NCBI RefSeq assembly: GCF_000024345.1
Contig: NC_013729.1
Span: 2,046,001-2,110,000 of the forward strand
DNA from: Kribbella flavida DSM 17836
GTDB lineage: Bacteria; Actinomycetota; Actinomycetes; Propionibacteriales; Kribbellaceae
Reading direction: 5' to 3'
DNA length: 64,000 bases
This document shows, piece after piece, positions 44,156-53,540 of this stretch; within the stretch, counting starts at the first letter, position 1, and each line of letters opens with the position of its first letter. The notes beneath the pieces are model-generated. The model did no database searches and was not told the DNA's origin. It saw only the letters and a list, made by a program, of their open reading frames with translations. The translations under genes and the position numbers were made by a program.

Positions 44156-44214
44156 GGTCGTGCGCTCCTTCGATCGAACAGGCGGGGAGGCGATCCGGGC
44201 GGTGCCGCGGCGGT

Positions 44215-44889
44215 TCAGAGGCTGCGGGCGGTGATGTCGCCGTGCTGGGTGGTGGCCTTGATGGTGAGGGCGGCGGCGGGGCCTTCGGTGTTGGTGAGGG
44301 TGTTGGTGACGCGGCCGTAGGTCGTGCCGGCGTCGAGGGTGGCGGAGGCTCCGGGGGCGGTGGTGATGGTGAGGTTGCCTTGCTGGGTGGTGAGTTCGAC
44401 GGTGCCGGTGGTGGCCTCGGCGATGGTGATGTCGCCTTGCTGGGTGGTGATGTGAGCAGGGCCGGTGAGGCGGCCCACGGTGATGTCGCCGGCGTGGGCG
44501 GTCAGGTTCACGGTGGCGGCTTCGTCGATCTTGGTCTCGTCGTGGGCGCCGTTGACGGTGATGTTGCCGAGGCGGCCGACGCCGCGGAACTGGGCGGCGG
44601 CTGCGGTGGCCTGCACGTGGGAGCCGGTCGGCAGTTGCACGGTGACCTCGACGGAGCCGGTCTGGCCGAAGAGCTGGTTGTTCTGCGCCGGGCCGGTGAT
44701 GCGCAGGATGCCGTCGGTGAACTCGACGGTGGTCTGCTCGGCGGCCTTGATGTCGCGGCTCTTGGTGGCGCCCGCGGGCCGGATCTCGACAGTGGTGTCG
44801 GTGCGGTCGGCGGCGATGACCTGGATGCGGCCGGCGGTGATGTCGATGGCGGCGGTGATCGCGGTGGCGGTGTCGAACTTCTGCATCAT
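44215..44889 (-). CDS. DUF4097-family beta-helix protein
   Basis: A 224-residue protein of the DUF4097 adhesin-like family, built of short repeated beta strands: TAHAGDITV, TTQQGDITI, TTQQGNLTI and TTQHGDITA recur every 20-25 residues. No signal peptide or membrane helix is seen, so it is cytoplasmic. Function of the family is unknown; members often accompany regulators of membrane stress. AGGAG lies 5-6 nt upstream of the ATG at 44889. It is divergent from the HTH-MarR fusion regulator over a repeat-rich intergenic region. Confidence 0.85.
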   Translation of the reverse strand: MMQKFDTATAITAAIDITAGRIQVIAADRTDTTVEIRPAGATKSRDIKAAEQTTVEFTDGILRITGPAQNNQLFGQTGSVEVTVQLPTGSHVQATAAAAQFRGVGRLGNITVNGAHDETKIDEAATVNLTAHAGDITVGRLTGPAHITTQQGDITIAEATTGTVELTTQQGNLTITTAPGASATLDAGTTYGRVTNTLTNTEGPAAALTIKATTQHGDITARSL

Positions 44890-44934
44890 GCGCTCCTGGG
44901 GTGCGGTCGAGTTTTCCAACACCGGAAACGCTAC

Positions 44935-45060
44935 GTTGCATTTGTAGAATCGGCAACTACGATGTTGCGTTTGACGAACATATTCGCAGGTCAGAGTGCA
45001 GAAAGTGTTGCGAAGAGCGAGAAGCGAATGCAACACCGCAAGGCGCCCGCGTTGCATCGG
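44935..45060. promoter_or_regulatory. Array of GTTGC(A/G)T operator half-sites
   Basis: The 224-nt divergent region contains several copies of one motif: GTTGCATTTG (44935-44944), GTTGCGTTTG (44964-44973), its inverse CGAATGCAAC (45025-45034) and GTTGCATCGG (45051-45060), with a partial copy at 45007. Two perfect inverted pairs result: GCAAC-N6-GTTGC (44953-44968) and ATGCAAC-N16-GTTGCAT (45028-45057). They are the likely binding sites of the adjacent regulator. Confidence 0.6.
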
Positions 45061-45113
45061 GCAGCGGTGAACGCTACGCTGACGGCACGCGGAGAAGAAC
45101 GAAGGAGATCACG

Positions 45114-45878
45114 GTGTCCGGTGGCAGGCTCACCCAGCAGGACCGTCAGCAGATCGCGCTGGGACTGGCCGACGGTCTCGCCTACGCGGAGATCGCGCGG
45201 CGGCTCGACCGCCCCACCTCGACGATCACTCGCGAGGTGATGCGCAACGGCGGTCCCACCGGCTACCGCGCGGACCTGGCGCACCGTGCCACCGAACGGC
45301 GCGCTCACCGGCGCAAGCAGGCGCTGCCCCGCGAGCGCAGAGCGCTGGCTCCGGCTCCCGGCCGCGACGAGGACGCCGTCCGGGAGTACGAGGAGGCCTT
45401 CACGACGCTGATGATGCAGCAGGGCCTGCCGAAGATGATGGCCCGCGTGCTCACCTGCCTGTTCGTCGCCGACGCGGGCAGCCTCACCGCGTCCGAGATC
45501 GTTCAGCACCTGCAGATCAGCCCGGCGTCGGTGTCCAAGGCGATAGCGTTTCTCGAGCAGCAGGGCCTGATCCGCCGTACCCGGGACGACCGCCGGCGCG
45601 AGCGCTACTTCGTCGACGACGAGGTCTGGTACCACTCGTCGGTGGCCAGCGCCCGCGGCACCGCCCAGCTCGCCGAAACCGCACGCCAGGGCGTCGTCGT
45701 GCTCGGCCGCGGCAGCCCGGCCGCCATCCGGCTCGAGAACATCGCCCGCTTCAGCGACTTCATGAGCGAGGCCATCCTGCGGGCCGCGGAACAGGTCCGC
45801 GAAGTCCTGCACACCCAACCCCCGGCAAGCCCGGACGAACCTGAGCCGACCTCGGGACAGGGGAGCCGAGGAGGCTAG
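45114..45878 (+). CDS. Fusion regulator: transposase-type HTH plus MarR/GbsR-like domain
   Basis: A 254-residue protein. Residues 5-65 (LTQQDRQQIALGLADGLAYA, then EIARRLDRPTSTITREVMRN) are an HTH_38-type helix-turn-helix as found at the N-terminus of IS30 transposases, including the following YRADLAHRATERRAHRRK. Residues 85-220 form a winged helix of the GbsR/MarR group (ASEIVQHLQISPASVSKAIA). No transposase catalytic domain exists. The GTG at 45114 has an AAGGAG site 6-7 nt upstream. Two DNA-binding domains in one protein fit the multiple operator half-sites next to it. Confidence 0.85.
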   Translation: MSGGRLTQQDRQQIALGLADGLAYAEIARRLDRPTSTITREVMRNGGPTGYRADLAHRATERRAHRRKQALPRERRALAPAPGRDEDAVREYEEAFTTLMMQQGLPKMMARVLTCLFVADAGSLTASEIVQHLQISPASVSKAIAFLEQQGLIRRTRDDRRRERYFVDDEVWYHSSVASARGTAQLAETARQGVVVLGRGSPAAIRLENIARFSDFMSEAILRAAEQVREVLHTQPPASPDEPEPTSGQGSRGG

Positions 45879-45881
45879 GGC

Positions 45882-48800
45882 CTACTGAGGCGGTCGGTGG
45901 CCGGTTGCCTCCCTCTCGAGCAAGGCGAAGCCGCACGCACGGGCGATCGACGCGGCCTGCTCGGTCGCGTCGGCTGCCGAGGCCGCGGCACCCGTACTGC
46001 GTCGTGCCGAAGCCAAGGCGAGCAGGGCCTGGGTTTCGAAGTACGGGTAGGCGCCGCGGGCGATGCTCAAGCAGGTCTCGCTCCACTCGATCGCGGCGTG
46101 GGGGTCGCCCACTCTCAGCTGAGCCTCGGCGACGGTCGCCGCGGTCTGGGCCTGGGCTTTCCGGTCGCGAATGTGGGTGGCCAGGTCGTAGGCGCGCAAC
46201 GCCGTCTGCAAGGCGGCGACTCCGTTGCCCTCTTGGCTGTACAGGCGAGCCAGCTCGTCCAGGGTGGACAGTTCGCCTCGCGGGTGCGATCGCTGCTGGT
46301 AGGCCTCGAGTACTTCGCCGAGCAGTTCGGCCGCACGCTCCACCTGGCCCAGTTGGCGCCAGGCGCTGGCCAGGTTGCCACGGTTGACGAGCACGGACGC
46401 CTCTCTGCCGGCCGCCTCGTTGATCTGCAGGGCGGAACCGAACAGCTCGGCGGACTCCTGGAGCTCGCCCTGGTAGAGCCGCGTCATACCGAGGCCGTTG
46501 AACGCGACGGCGCGCACGTGGCCCCGCGGATCCTCCTCCGTCAGCGCCAGCGCCCGCTTCATGTACGCGACGGCGTCGGCGAGCCTTCCGCCTTCCAGGT
46601 GGTGCCAGCCCACGTGGTGAGCCAGGTACGCCGCGGCTGTGGTCCAGCCGATCGAGGTCGCGAGCGCCTCGCCGGCCAGGCAGTCGGCCAGCGCAGCTTC
46701 GTCCTCGCCCACCGACCACAGCGCCTGCCCGCGGCTGATCAGCATCGCAGTGCGTGCCACGTCGTCACCGGTCGCGGCGGCGGCGGCGAACCCGGCCTGT
46801 GCCGCCGGCACCCAGCCGTCCAGGTCGCGCCGGACCAAGAAGTACCCCCGGAGCTGGTCGACGATCTGCCAGGCCACCGTGTGGTCGCCGGACGACGCCG
46901 ACTCCCGCACGACCGCGAGCAACGCGGGCAGTTCGTCGTCGAGCCAGTCGACCGCGTCGGCGTCGGTGCGGAAGAACCTGGCAGGTTCGGGATGCGTGGC
47001 GAGCCGCACGAGCTGCGGGTACACCCGGTCCATCGCGGCCGTCACCGCCTCGGTGTACCAGGCGAGCAGCCGTGCCCGCGCAGCCTCGGCCTCCGCGTCC
47101 TCGGCGAGCAGCCGGTGGGAGTAGAGGCCGAGCAGATCGTGGAAGCGGTAGCGGTTGTTCGCGTACTGCATCAGCATGTTCGCCTCGAGCAGGTCCTCCA
47201 GGACCCGGTCGGCGTCGGCCGCGGAGATCCCGAGCAGGATGCCGGTGCTGTCGGCGCTGAAGTCGTCGCCCGGATGCAGACCACAGAGTCTGAAGGCGCG
47301 TTGGGCTTCGAGGCTCAGGTCCGCGTAACTGAGCTGGAAGCTGTTCAGCACACTGGACTCGCCGATGCTGAGCTCGGTGAGGCGGCGGTTGCCGTCGTCC
47401 AGGCGGCGGGCGAGGTCGGAGACTGTCCACTCCGGCCGCGTGGCGAGCCGTGCGCCGGCGATGCGCAGCGCGAGCGGAAGCCGGGCGCAGGCCTCGGCGA
47501 GCGCCGTCGCACCCTCGGTGTCGGCGTCGAGCCGATGGGTTCTCGCGGTGGCGGCGATCAGCTGGATCGCCTCCGGCCGGGTGAGGGGCTCGAGATCCAC
47601 GACGCCGGCGGTGTCCAGACCGGGCAGTCGGCGTCGGCTGGTCACGATCGCGTCGCTGCGTCCCGCCCCTGGCAGCAGGGCCTGGATCTGCGCCGCATCC
47701 TGGGCGTTGTCGAGCAGGACGAGGACGCGCCGGTCGGCCAGTTCGCTGCGGAGCAGGGCGGCGGCTTCGGTCTCGTCGGTGCCGATCCGCCGGCCCGGCA
47801 CGCCGAGTGCCCTCAGGAAGCGGCCGAGCACCTGGATCGGCTCCGGCAGCAACGTGGCGTTGCCGCGCAGGTCCGCATAGAGCTGGCCGTCCGGGTACTG
47901 CGCGCGCAGGCGGTGCGCGGCGACCAGGGCCAAGGCGGTCTTGCCGACCCCGGCGATCCCGTTGATCAGGACGACACGGGAAGAAACCGCGTCCGGCCGG
48001 GCGAGCGCAGTGCAGATTGTCGTCAGTTCGTCCTCCCGGCCGACGAAGTCCGGTGGCGCGGAAGGGGTTTGCTGGACGACCACCGGCTCCCAGGACGGCT
48101 CGCTGTGCTGGCGGAGCACCTGCTGTTGCACCGCGCGGAGACGTTTGCTCGGCTGCACACCGAGCTGCTCGGCCAGCGCGGATCGGATCCGCTCGTACGC
48201 CGCGAGGGCTTCGGCCTGCCGGTCGCACGCTGCCAGCGTCCGGATCAGCTCGACGTGCAGCGGCTCGTCGAGCTCGTGCCGCGCGGCCAAGCCCAGCAGG
48301 GGATTCAGCGCCAGTTCGGGCTCGCCGATCTCGCGGGCCAGGGCGGCCAAGGCTCGGACGGCGGCGGCGTACTCGTTGGAGAGCGCGACGTACAGCGGAT
48401 TGGTCGCCACCGCCTCGACGTCCGTGTCGCCACGCCACAGCCCGACGGCGTCGGCGAGCTTCGTCACCGCAGCCTCCGGTTCGTCGACGGCCGCCTTCGC
48501 GGTCAGGTCGCGAAAGGCCAGCAGATCAAGGGTGTCCGAGCTCGCTTCCAGCCGGTAGCCGTTGCCGCTGCTGACGATCACCGGGTACGCCGGGTGTCGC
48601 GGCTCCAGCAACCGCCGCAGCCTGGCGACCCGGGTCTGCAACAGGCTCACCGCGTTCGACGGGGCGGTGCGGGGCCACAGGAGATCGATGAGCTCGTCCA
48701 GGCTGACCGTCGTACCGGCGCCCAGGGCGAGCCGGGCCAGCAAGGTGCGCTGCAGGTCCGAGCTGACCAGCACCGGTACGGTTCCGTGCCGGACCTCGAG

Positions 48801-49136
48801 CGGGCCCAGGATGCCGATGTGCAGCCGGCCGTCGGCGCCGATCAGTGTGGGGGAGGACCGTGACGCACCCGCAGCGGCCCGGAGCAGCTTGGCATCGCCG
48901 CGACCCAGGCCGAGGGCCGTGGCGAGCGCCTGGACCGAGTCCGCCTTCGGGCTTCGGGTTCTGCCTTGTTCGAGGTCGCGGATCGCGCCGGCGCTGAGGC
49001 CGGCCCGGTCGGCAAGCGCGCGCTGAGTGATGCCCGCCTGCCGGCGAAAAGCTCGCAGCAACTCACCGAAGCGGCCGGTCCGGACATGACCAGCGCCGGA
49101 TGGGGCCTCCTGCGACCTGCCGGGCACGGGCAGCAT
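45882..49136 (-). CDS. AfsR/SARP-type regulator with extra XRE domain
   Basis: A 1084-residue multidomain regulator. In order: an XRE helix-turn-helix (about residues 22-80, RRQAGITQRALADRAGLSAG), a winged-helix OmpR-like DNA-binding domain (about 105-195), a bacterial transcriptional activation domain (about 200-345), an NB-ARC ATPase with Walker A GIAGVGKTA (about 385) and Walker B-like RVLVLLDNAQ, and a C-terminal TPR array (about 730-1060). Standard AfsR/SARP proteins lack the leading XRE domain. Such proteins activate secondary-metabolite genes, but no biosynthetic cluster is present here. The start at 49136 adds 18 residues before the XRE domain and is the only convenient start codon. 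Confidence 0.92.
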   Translation of the reverse strand: MLPVPGRSQEAPSGAGHVRTGRFGELLRAFRRQAGITQRALADRAGLSAGAIRDLEQGRTRSPKADSVQALATALGLGRGDAKLLRAAAGASRSSPTLIGADGRLHIGILGPLEVRHGTVPVLVSSDLQRTLLARLALGAGTTVSLDELIDLLWPRTAPSNAVSLLQTRVARLRRLLEPRHPAYPVIVSSGNGYRLEASSDTLDLLAFRDLTAKAAVDEPEAAVTKLADAVGLWRGDTDVEAVATNPLYVALSNEYAAAVRALAALAREIGEPELALNPLLGLAARHELDEPLHVELIRTLAACDRQAEALAAYERIRSALAEQLGVQPSKRLRAVQQQVLRQHSEPSWEPVVVQQTPSAPPDFVGREDELTTICTALARPDAVSSRVVLINGIAGVGKTALALVAAHRLRAQYPDGQLYADLRGNATLLPEPIQVLGRFLRALGVPGRRIGTDETEAAALLRSELADRRVLVLLDNAQDAAQIQALLPGAGRSDAIVTSRRRLPGLDTAGVVDLEPLTRPEAIQLIAATARTHRLDADTEGATALAEACARLPLALRIAGARLATRPEWTVSDLARRLDDGNRRLTELSIGESSVLNSFQLSYADLSLEAQRAFRLCGLHPGDDFSADSTGILLGISAADADRVLEDLLEANMLMQYANNRYRFHDLLGLYSHRLLAEDAEAEAARARLLAWYTEAVTAAMDRVYPQLVRLATHPEPARFFRTDADAVDWLDDELPALLAVVRESASSGDHTVAWQIVDQLRGYFLVRRDLDGWVPAAQAGFAAAAATGDDVARTAMLISRGQALWSVGEDEAALADCLAGEALATSIGWTTAAAYLAHHVGWHHLEGGRLADAVAYMKRALALTEEDPRGHVRAVAFNGLGMTRLYQGELQESAELFGSALQINEAAGREASVLVNRGNLASAWRQLGQVERAAELLGEVLEAYQQRSHPRGELSTLDELARLYSQEGNGVAALQTALRAYDLATHIRDRKAQAQTAATVAEAQLRVGDPHAAIEWSETCLSIARGAYPYFETQALLALASARRSTGAAASAADATEQAASIARACGFALLEREATGHRPPQ

Positions 49137-49303
49137 CCTACGTGCTGCGGGGAGTCACCGGAAACCAACAGTTGCCGAGGGCTACCTGTCGCCGGTGCGG
49201 CACCCCGAGGTACGGGCGGAGTACGGGCAGTGGAACGTCAGCGCCGGCCACCAGAATCGGCCGTTGCCGATCTTGCTCGAGCTGTTCTGGAGGAAATATC
49301 CCT

Positions 49304-50194
49304 ATGCGTAAGTCCATCATGGCCACCGCGACGGCGCTGGCCGTGGTCGCCACCGGTGTCGCCGTGGCCGGAGTCAACCTGACCGCCCGGCCGGCGACTG
49401 CCGCGCTCAGCGACGTGCCCGCCGACTGCACCGTCTTCACCGCGGCGTACCGCACCGACGGGCAGCGGCTCAGCTACGGGTACTCCGGTCGCAAAACCAG
49501 CACCGAGGCCTACGTCAACGACAAGCTCGGTTGGGTCCCGTCGGCGCAGCAGCAGTTGGGGGGAGGCGGCAGCGACACCGAGTTCCGCAGTACGGAGTAC
49601 GTGGTCCATCCGACCAACGGGTGGCTCTACAAGATGATCCGCCACGGCAAGCTGGTCGACGGCACCTGGCGGATCACCTCGTTGACCGCCAACCAGCACG
49701 CGAGTGGGTTCCCCGCAACGCGGATTCTGGCGTACGGGTACCCGTACCTCTACCGGGTGACGGGCTCGTCGCTCTACCGCTACACGGTGTCGGCGACCAC
49801 CGGAGCCCTCACCGGGAAGGTGCAGCTGTCCGGTGCCGGCTGGAACGCGGTCAAGACCCTCGTTTACGAGCGCAGCGGTGGAACGGGCAGTGCCGCGGTG
49901 GACGTGCTGATCGGCACGAAGACGAACGGGGAGCTCAAGGAGTGGCGGATCAACCGAGCCACCCCGACGCAGATCAGTTCGAAGATTTTGAAGTCGAGCG
50001 GCTGGGCGTCCTTCAACAGCCTCAGCACGGGCCCCTGCTCCGCGCATCCCAACGGCCGCGTCCTGCTCGGCATCACCGCCACCGGCACTGCCTCGGCACA
50101 CTTCGACGCCAAGCAGACCGATGGCGTCGGCACCGACATCAAGGGCGGCTCCCTGGGCCCCCTCGGCTGGACCGCCAAGGCCTACGGCCAGTAG
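49304..50194 (+). CDS. Secreted protein of unknown function
   Basis: A 296-residue exported protein. A signal peptide (MRKSIMATATALAVVATGVA, cut near ATA) is followed by a beta-rich domain with Gly/Tyr-containing repeats such as TEYVVHPTNGWLYKMIRHG, LYRVTGSSLYRY and LLGITATGTASA, suggesting a beta-propeller or tachylectin-like fold; I cannot assign a family with certainty. GGAGGAAAT lies before the ATG at 49304. It is divergent from the SARP-type regulator (167 nt apart), which may control it. Confidence 0.75.
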   Translation: MRKSIMATATALAVVATGVAVAGVNLTARPATAALSDVPADCTVFTAAYRTDGQRLSYGYSGRKTSTEAYVNDKLGWVPSAQQQLGGGGSDTEFRSTEYVVHPTNGWLYKMIRHGKLVDGTWRITSLTANQHASGFPATRILAYGYPYLYRVTGSSLYRYTVSATTGALTGKVQLSGAGWNAVKTLVYERSGGTGSAAVDVLIGTKTNGELKEWRINRATPTQISSKILKSSGWASFNSLSTGPCSAHPNGRVLLGITATGTASAHFDAKQTDGVGTDIKGGSLGPLGWTAKAYGQ

Positions 50195-50202
50195 TCAGCC
50201 CG

Positions 50203-51108
50203 TCAGCCGCCGAGCTGGTGTCGTGAGACGCCGACGACACCAGCCGGCCGGGCCGTCCGGGTGGTGGCTTGCCGGAGAATGGCGAGTGCCGCCTCCGAGG
50301 GCGAGCCGGCGGTCGTCGTCACCGCGACGAGGCTCTGCTCGGGCGAACGGGCGATCGTGAGGGTCTGCTGGGTGACGATGACCGTTCCGACCAGCGGATG
50401 CCGCAGGTCGTAGGAGGCGGCCTCGCACGGGGCGACCTTGTGGTCGGCCCACAGCGCGACGAACTCGGGGCTCTTCATGGACAGCTCCCCGATCAGGGCG
50501 GCCAGTTCCGGATCGTCGGGGTGGAGACCGACGGCGATCCGCAGATTTCCCACCACGGCGCGCGCCTTGCGTTTCCAGTCGGCGTAGAGCTCGCGGCAGT
50601 GCTCGTCGAGAAAGACCAGCCGGCTCATGTTCGGCCGGCGGGCGGGATCGCCGGGTGCGGCAGGATCGATGTGTCCGGCAAGCAACGCGTGCCCGAGGTC
50701 GTTCCAGGCCAGCACGTCCGTACGCCGGCCGAGGACCAGGGCGGGAATGCCTTGCAGGGCCCGGAGCAGGTCGAGCGTCTCGGCCGTCACCCGCTCGGGC
50801 CGCCGGCGGCGTGCTTTCGGCGTACGGCGGGACGCGTTCGCCAGCCGGTCCAGGTGTTCGCGTTCGGCGGCGTCGAGCCTGAGCGCGCGGGCGATCGCCT
50901 CGAGCACCTCCGGGGACGCGCCGCGGGACTGGCCTTGCTCGAGCCGCGCGTAGTACGACACGCTGACACCCGCCAGCTGGGCCAGCTCCTCGCGCCGCAG
51001 GCCCGGCACTCGCCGGCGCGGGCCGAAATCACGGAGCCCGACGTCCTCGGGGCGCAGTTGTGCCCGCCGTGCGCGCAGGAAGTCACCGAGCGGGCCAGCT
51101 GAGTCCAT
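50203..51108 (-). CDS. XRE-family regulator with MmyB-like ligand-binding domain
   Basis: A 301-residue regulator of the same family as the one at 2851-3738. The XRE domain contains LRREELAQLAGVSVSYYARL and the ligand-binding part VLGRRTDVLAWNDLGHALL. It is divergent from a metallo-beta-lactamase/carboxylesterase operon (158 nt apart), again the typical regulator-enzyme layout. It is convergent with the secreted-protein gene, with only 8 nt between stops and no room for a terminator. Confidence 0.9.
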   Translation of the reverse strand: MDSAGPLGDFLRARRAQLRPEDVGLRDFGPRRRVPGLRREELAQLAGVSVSYYARLEQGQSRGASPEVLEAIARALRLDAAEREHLDRLANASRRTPKARRRRPERVTAETLDLLRALQGIPALVLGRRTDVLAWNDLGHALLAGHIDPAAPGDPARRPNMSRLVFLDEHCRELYADWKRKARAVVGNLRIAVGLHPDDPELAALIGELSMKSPEFVALWADHKVAPCEAASYDLRHPLVGTVIVTQQTLTIARSPEQSLVAVTTTAGSPSEAALAILRQATTRTARPAGVVGVSRHQLGG

Positions 51109-51266
51109 AGAGCCAGTATTCGTCCCTCGGTCAACCCGCAACCACACCCTGCCAGGGGTACGCAGCAGGAGGAGTGGTTGCCCGATCGTCCCGTCCGCAG
51201 ACTCGGTGGCAGACCACCCCGGCAGCGCGGTCGACAACCGTGTTCCGGCAACACCGAGGACGGACG

Positions 51267-52172
51267 ATGGACCAGATCACCTTGGGCGACGTCACCGTCA
51301 CCCGCATCAAGGAGTACTACGGCTCGGTCGAGCTGAGCCCTGCCGAGTTCTTCCCCGAGAGCCCCGCCGGTGCCTGGGCCGAACACCGTGGCTGGCTCGC
51401 CCCGGACTTCTGGGACCCGCAGACGCAGGAGTGCGTGTCGGCCATCCAGACCTGGCTGCTCCGCAGCGAGGGCCGCACGATCCTGGTCGACACCGGTGTC
51501 GGCAACCACAAGGACCGGCCGTACGCCCCGGTCTGGAGCCGTCTCGACACCGAGTTCCTGGACAACCTCGCGGCCGCCGGCGTACAGCCCGACGACGTCG
51601 ACCTGGTGATCAACACCCATCTGCACGTCGACCACGTCGGCTGGAACACCCGCCTCGACGGCCGTACCTGGGTGCCGACCTTCCCGAACGCCGCCTACCT
51701 GATGCCCCGGCGTGACTTCGACTTCTGGAACCCGGCCAACGAGCACCGGCCGGTTCTCGGCCGCGGCAACCAGAACGTGTTCGAGGACAGTGTCGCCCCG
51801 ATCCACGAGGCAGGGCTGGCGCAGCTGTGGGACGGCACCTGCCGGATCGACGCCAACCTGCGGCTCGACCTCGCGCCCGGGCACACCCCCGGCTCGTCCG
51901 TGCTGACCCTGGAGTCGGGGACCGATCGCGCTCTGTTCGTCGGCGACCTCGTCCACACCCCGCTGCAACTCGTCGAGCCCGACACGAACAGCTGCTTCTG
52001 CGAGAACCCGGCCGAGTCCCGCGCCACCCGGCACCGTCTGCTCGGTCGCGCCGCGGACGACAACGCCCTGGTCTTCCCAGCCCACCTCGGTGGCCGGGGT
52101 GCGGCCGAAGTCGTTCGCGACGGCTCGAAGTTCGCCATCAAGAACTGGGCCGGTTTCGCCCGCATCTCCTGA
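51267..52172 (+). CDS. Metallo-beta-lactamase-fold hydrolase
   Basis: A 301-residue MBL-fold enzyme. The metal-binding motif HLHVDHVG, a following His in APGHTPGSS, the bridging Asp in FVGDLVHTP and a final His in VFPAHLGG are complete, so a binuclear site is expected. The sequence resembles quorum-quenching lactonase and phosphotriesterase-like relatives of the AttM/PqsE type, but the substrate cannot be fixed. It is transcribed with the carboxylesterase gene 21 nt downstream and is divergent from the MmyB-type regulator. Confidence 0.88.
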   Translation: MDQITLGDVTVTRIKEYYGSVELSPAEFFPESPAGAWAEHRGWLAPDFWDPQTQECVSAIQTWLLRSEGRTILVDTGVGNHKDRPYAPVWSRLDTEFLDNLAAAGVQPDDVDLVINTHLHVDHVGWNTRLDGRTWVPTFPNAAYLMPRRDFDFWNPANEHRPVLGRGNQNVFEDSVAPIHEAGLAQLWDGTCRIDANLRLDLAPGHTPGSSVLTLESGTDRALFVGDLVHTPLQLVEPDTNSCFCENPAESRATRHRLLGRAADDNALVFPAHLGGRGAAEVVRDGSKFAIKNWAGFARIS

Positions 52173-52193
52173 ACTCCGGAAAGGACAGGCCTC

Positions 52194-53519
52194 GTGCCCC
52201 ACCAGGTCACCACCCCTATCGACACCCCCGCGGGCGCGGTCCGTGGCGTCCGCGACGAGTACGGCGAGCTGTATCGCGCCATCCCGTACGCCGCCGCGCC
52301 CGTCGGCGCCGCTCGCTTCGCGCCTCCGACCCCGCATGCCGGCTGGCACGGCGTACGCGACGCCAGTAGCCCCTCCGCCACGGCGCCGCAACCGCGCCGG
52401 GACTTCGGCCGCCTCGACCTGACGCCGTACTTCGGCCCCGGCTGGGTGCCGGGGAAGGAGTACCTGACCGTCGACGTCCGTACTCCGTCGTCGACCGGTG
52501 CCGCGCCGGTGATGGTCTTCGTGCACGGCGGCGGTTTCGTCACCGGCTCGTCCCGCGCAGCCCTCTACGACGGTCGGGCGTTCGCCCGCGACGGCGTCGT
52601 TCTGGTGACGGTGAACTACCGCCTCGGCATCCCCGGATTTCTGGATCTCGACGGGGCACCGGCCAACCGCGGTCTGCTCGACGTGCTCGCGGCCCTCGGC
52701 TGGGTTCGCGACACCATCGCGGCGTTCGGTGGCGATCCGGCCGACGTCACGGTGTTCGGTCAGTCCGCCGGAGCAACTCTGGTCGGGGCTCTGCTCGCGA
52801 CGCCGGCGGCCAAGGGCCTGTTCCGCCGGGCGATCGTGCAGAGCGGCAGCGGCACCGGCGCCTTCACGCCGGAGCAGGCACAGCGGGTCACCCGAGCAGC
52901 TGCGGAGGCGCTGGGCGTGGCACCGACCGCGGAGGCGTTCGCCGACCTCGCCGACGAGCGCTTCCTCGGGATCCTGCCGCGGCTCGCCGGGCTGGACCTG
53001 CGGACCCAGGCCGCGAACGATCCACTGGCCGGGCTCAGCCCGTTCAGCCTGGTGCTGCCCGAGCAGCCAGCGGACTCGCTGGCGAACGGCCCCGCCGCCG
53101 AGGTCGATCTGCTGATCGGCACGAACACCGAGGAGGGCAACCTCTATCTCGTTCCCCAGGGCAACTTCGACAACTCCACGGCCGCGGCCGAACTGGGCCA
53201 GACGCTGTTCGGCGCCGGCACCGACCGGATGATCGAGGCCCACCGCCGGGTCTCCGGCGGCCGCACTCACGTCTATCGGTTCGGCTACCGTTCGACCGCG
53301 GTGAACGGACAGCTCGGAGCCGCCCACACCGTCGAACTTCCGTTCGTGTTCGACCTCGCCGACGAGCCCTGGCTGCACGGACCCACCGGGCTGCTCGGCC
53401 CCGACGCAGCACCGGCCGGCCTCGCCACCCGGATGCACGGCGCGTGGATTCAGTTCGCGAGCACCGGAGATCCCGGCTGGCCCGCCTCCGACGGCGACAC
53501 CGTGGAAATGTTCGACTGA
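52194..53519 (+). CDS. Carboxylesterase family B
   Basis: A 441-residue type-B carboxylesterase. The oxyanion-hole HGGGFVTGS is followed by nucleophile S191 in FGQSAGAT (GQSAG in place of the usual GESAG), acidic residues E313/E314 in NTEEGNLY, and H378 in AAHTVELPF. It is shorter than most members (about 480-500 residues), with reduced loops. There is no signal peptide. The GTG at 52194 follows the MBL gene with GGAAAGGACAG upstream. The two hydrolases may act in sequence on an ester or lactone. Confidence 0.9.
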   Translation: MPHQVTTPIDTPAGAVRGVRDEYGELYRAIPYAAAPVGAARFAPPTPHAGWHGVRDASSPSATAPQPRRDFGRLDLTPYFGPGWVPGKEYLTVDVRTPSSTGAAPVMVFVHGGGFVTGSSRAALYDGRAFARDGVVLVTVNYRLGIPGFLDLDGAPANRGLLDVLAALGWVRDTIAAFGGDPADVTVFGQSAGATLVGALLATPAAKGLFRRAIVQSGSGTGAFTPEQAQRVTRAAAEALGVAPTAEAFADLADERFLGILPRLAGLDLRTQAANDPLAGLSPFSLVLPEQPADSLANGPAAEVDLLIGTNTEEGNLYLVPQGNFDNSTAAAELGQTLFGAGTDRMIEAHRRVSGGRTHVYRFGYRSTAVNGQLGAAHTVELPFVFDLADEPWLHGPTGLLGPDAAPAGLATRMHGAWIQFASTGDPGWPASDGDTVEMFD

Positions 53520-53540
53520 AGGAGGCCGCCGCGGAGCGGA

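Noticed and set aside
45114-45320. IS30-family transposase
   Set aside because: Only the N-terminal HTH resembles a transposase. No DDE domain or inverted repeats are present, and a regulator domain follows in frame.
45897-48863. A 988-codon open frame on the plus strand
   Set aside because: It is antisense to the SARP-type regulator, whose domains are unmistakable. The plus-strand translation is low-complexity and matches no fold; it is a GC-bias shadow.
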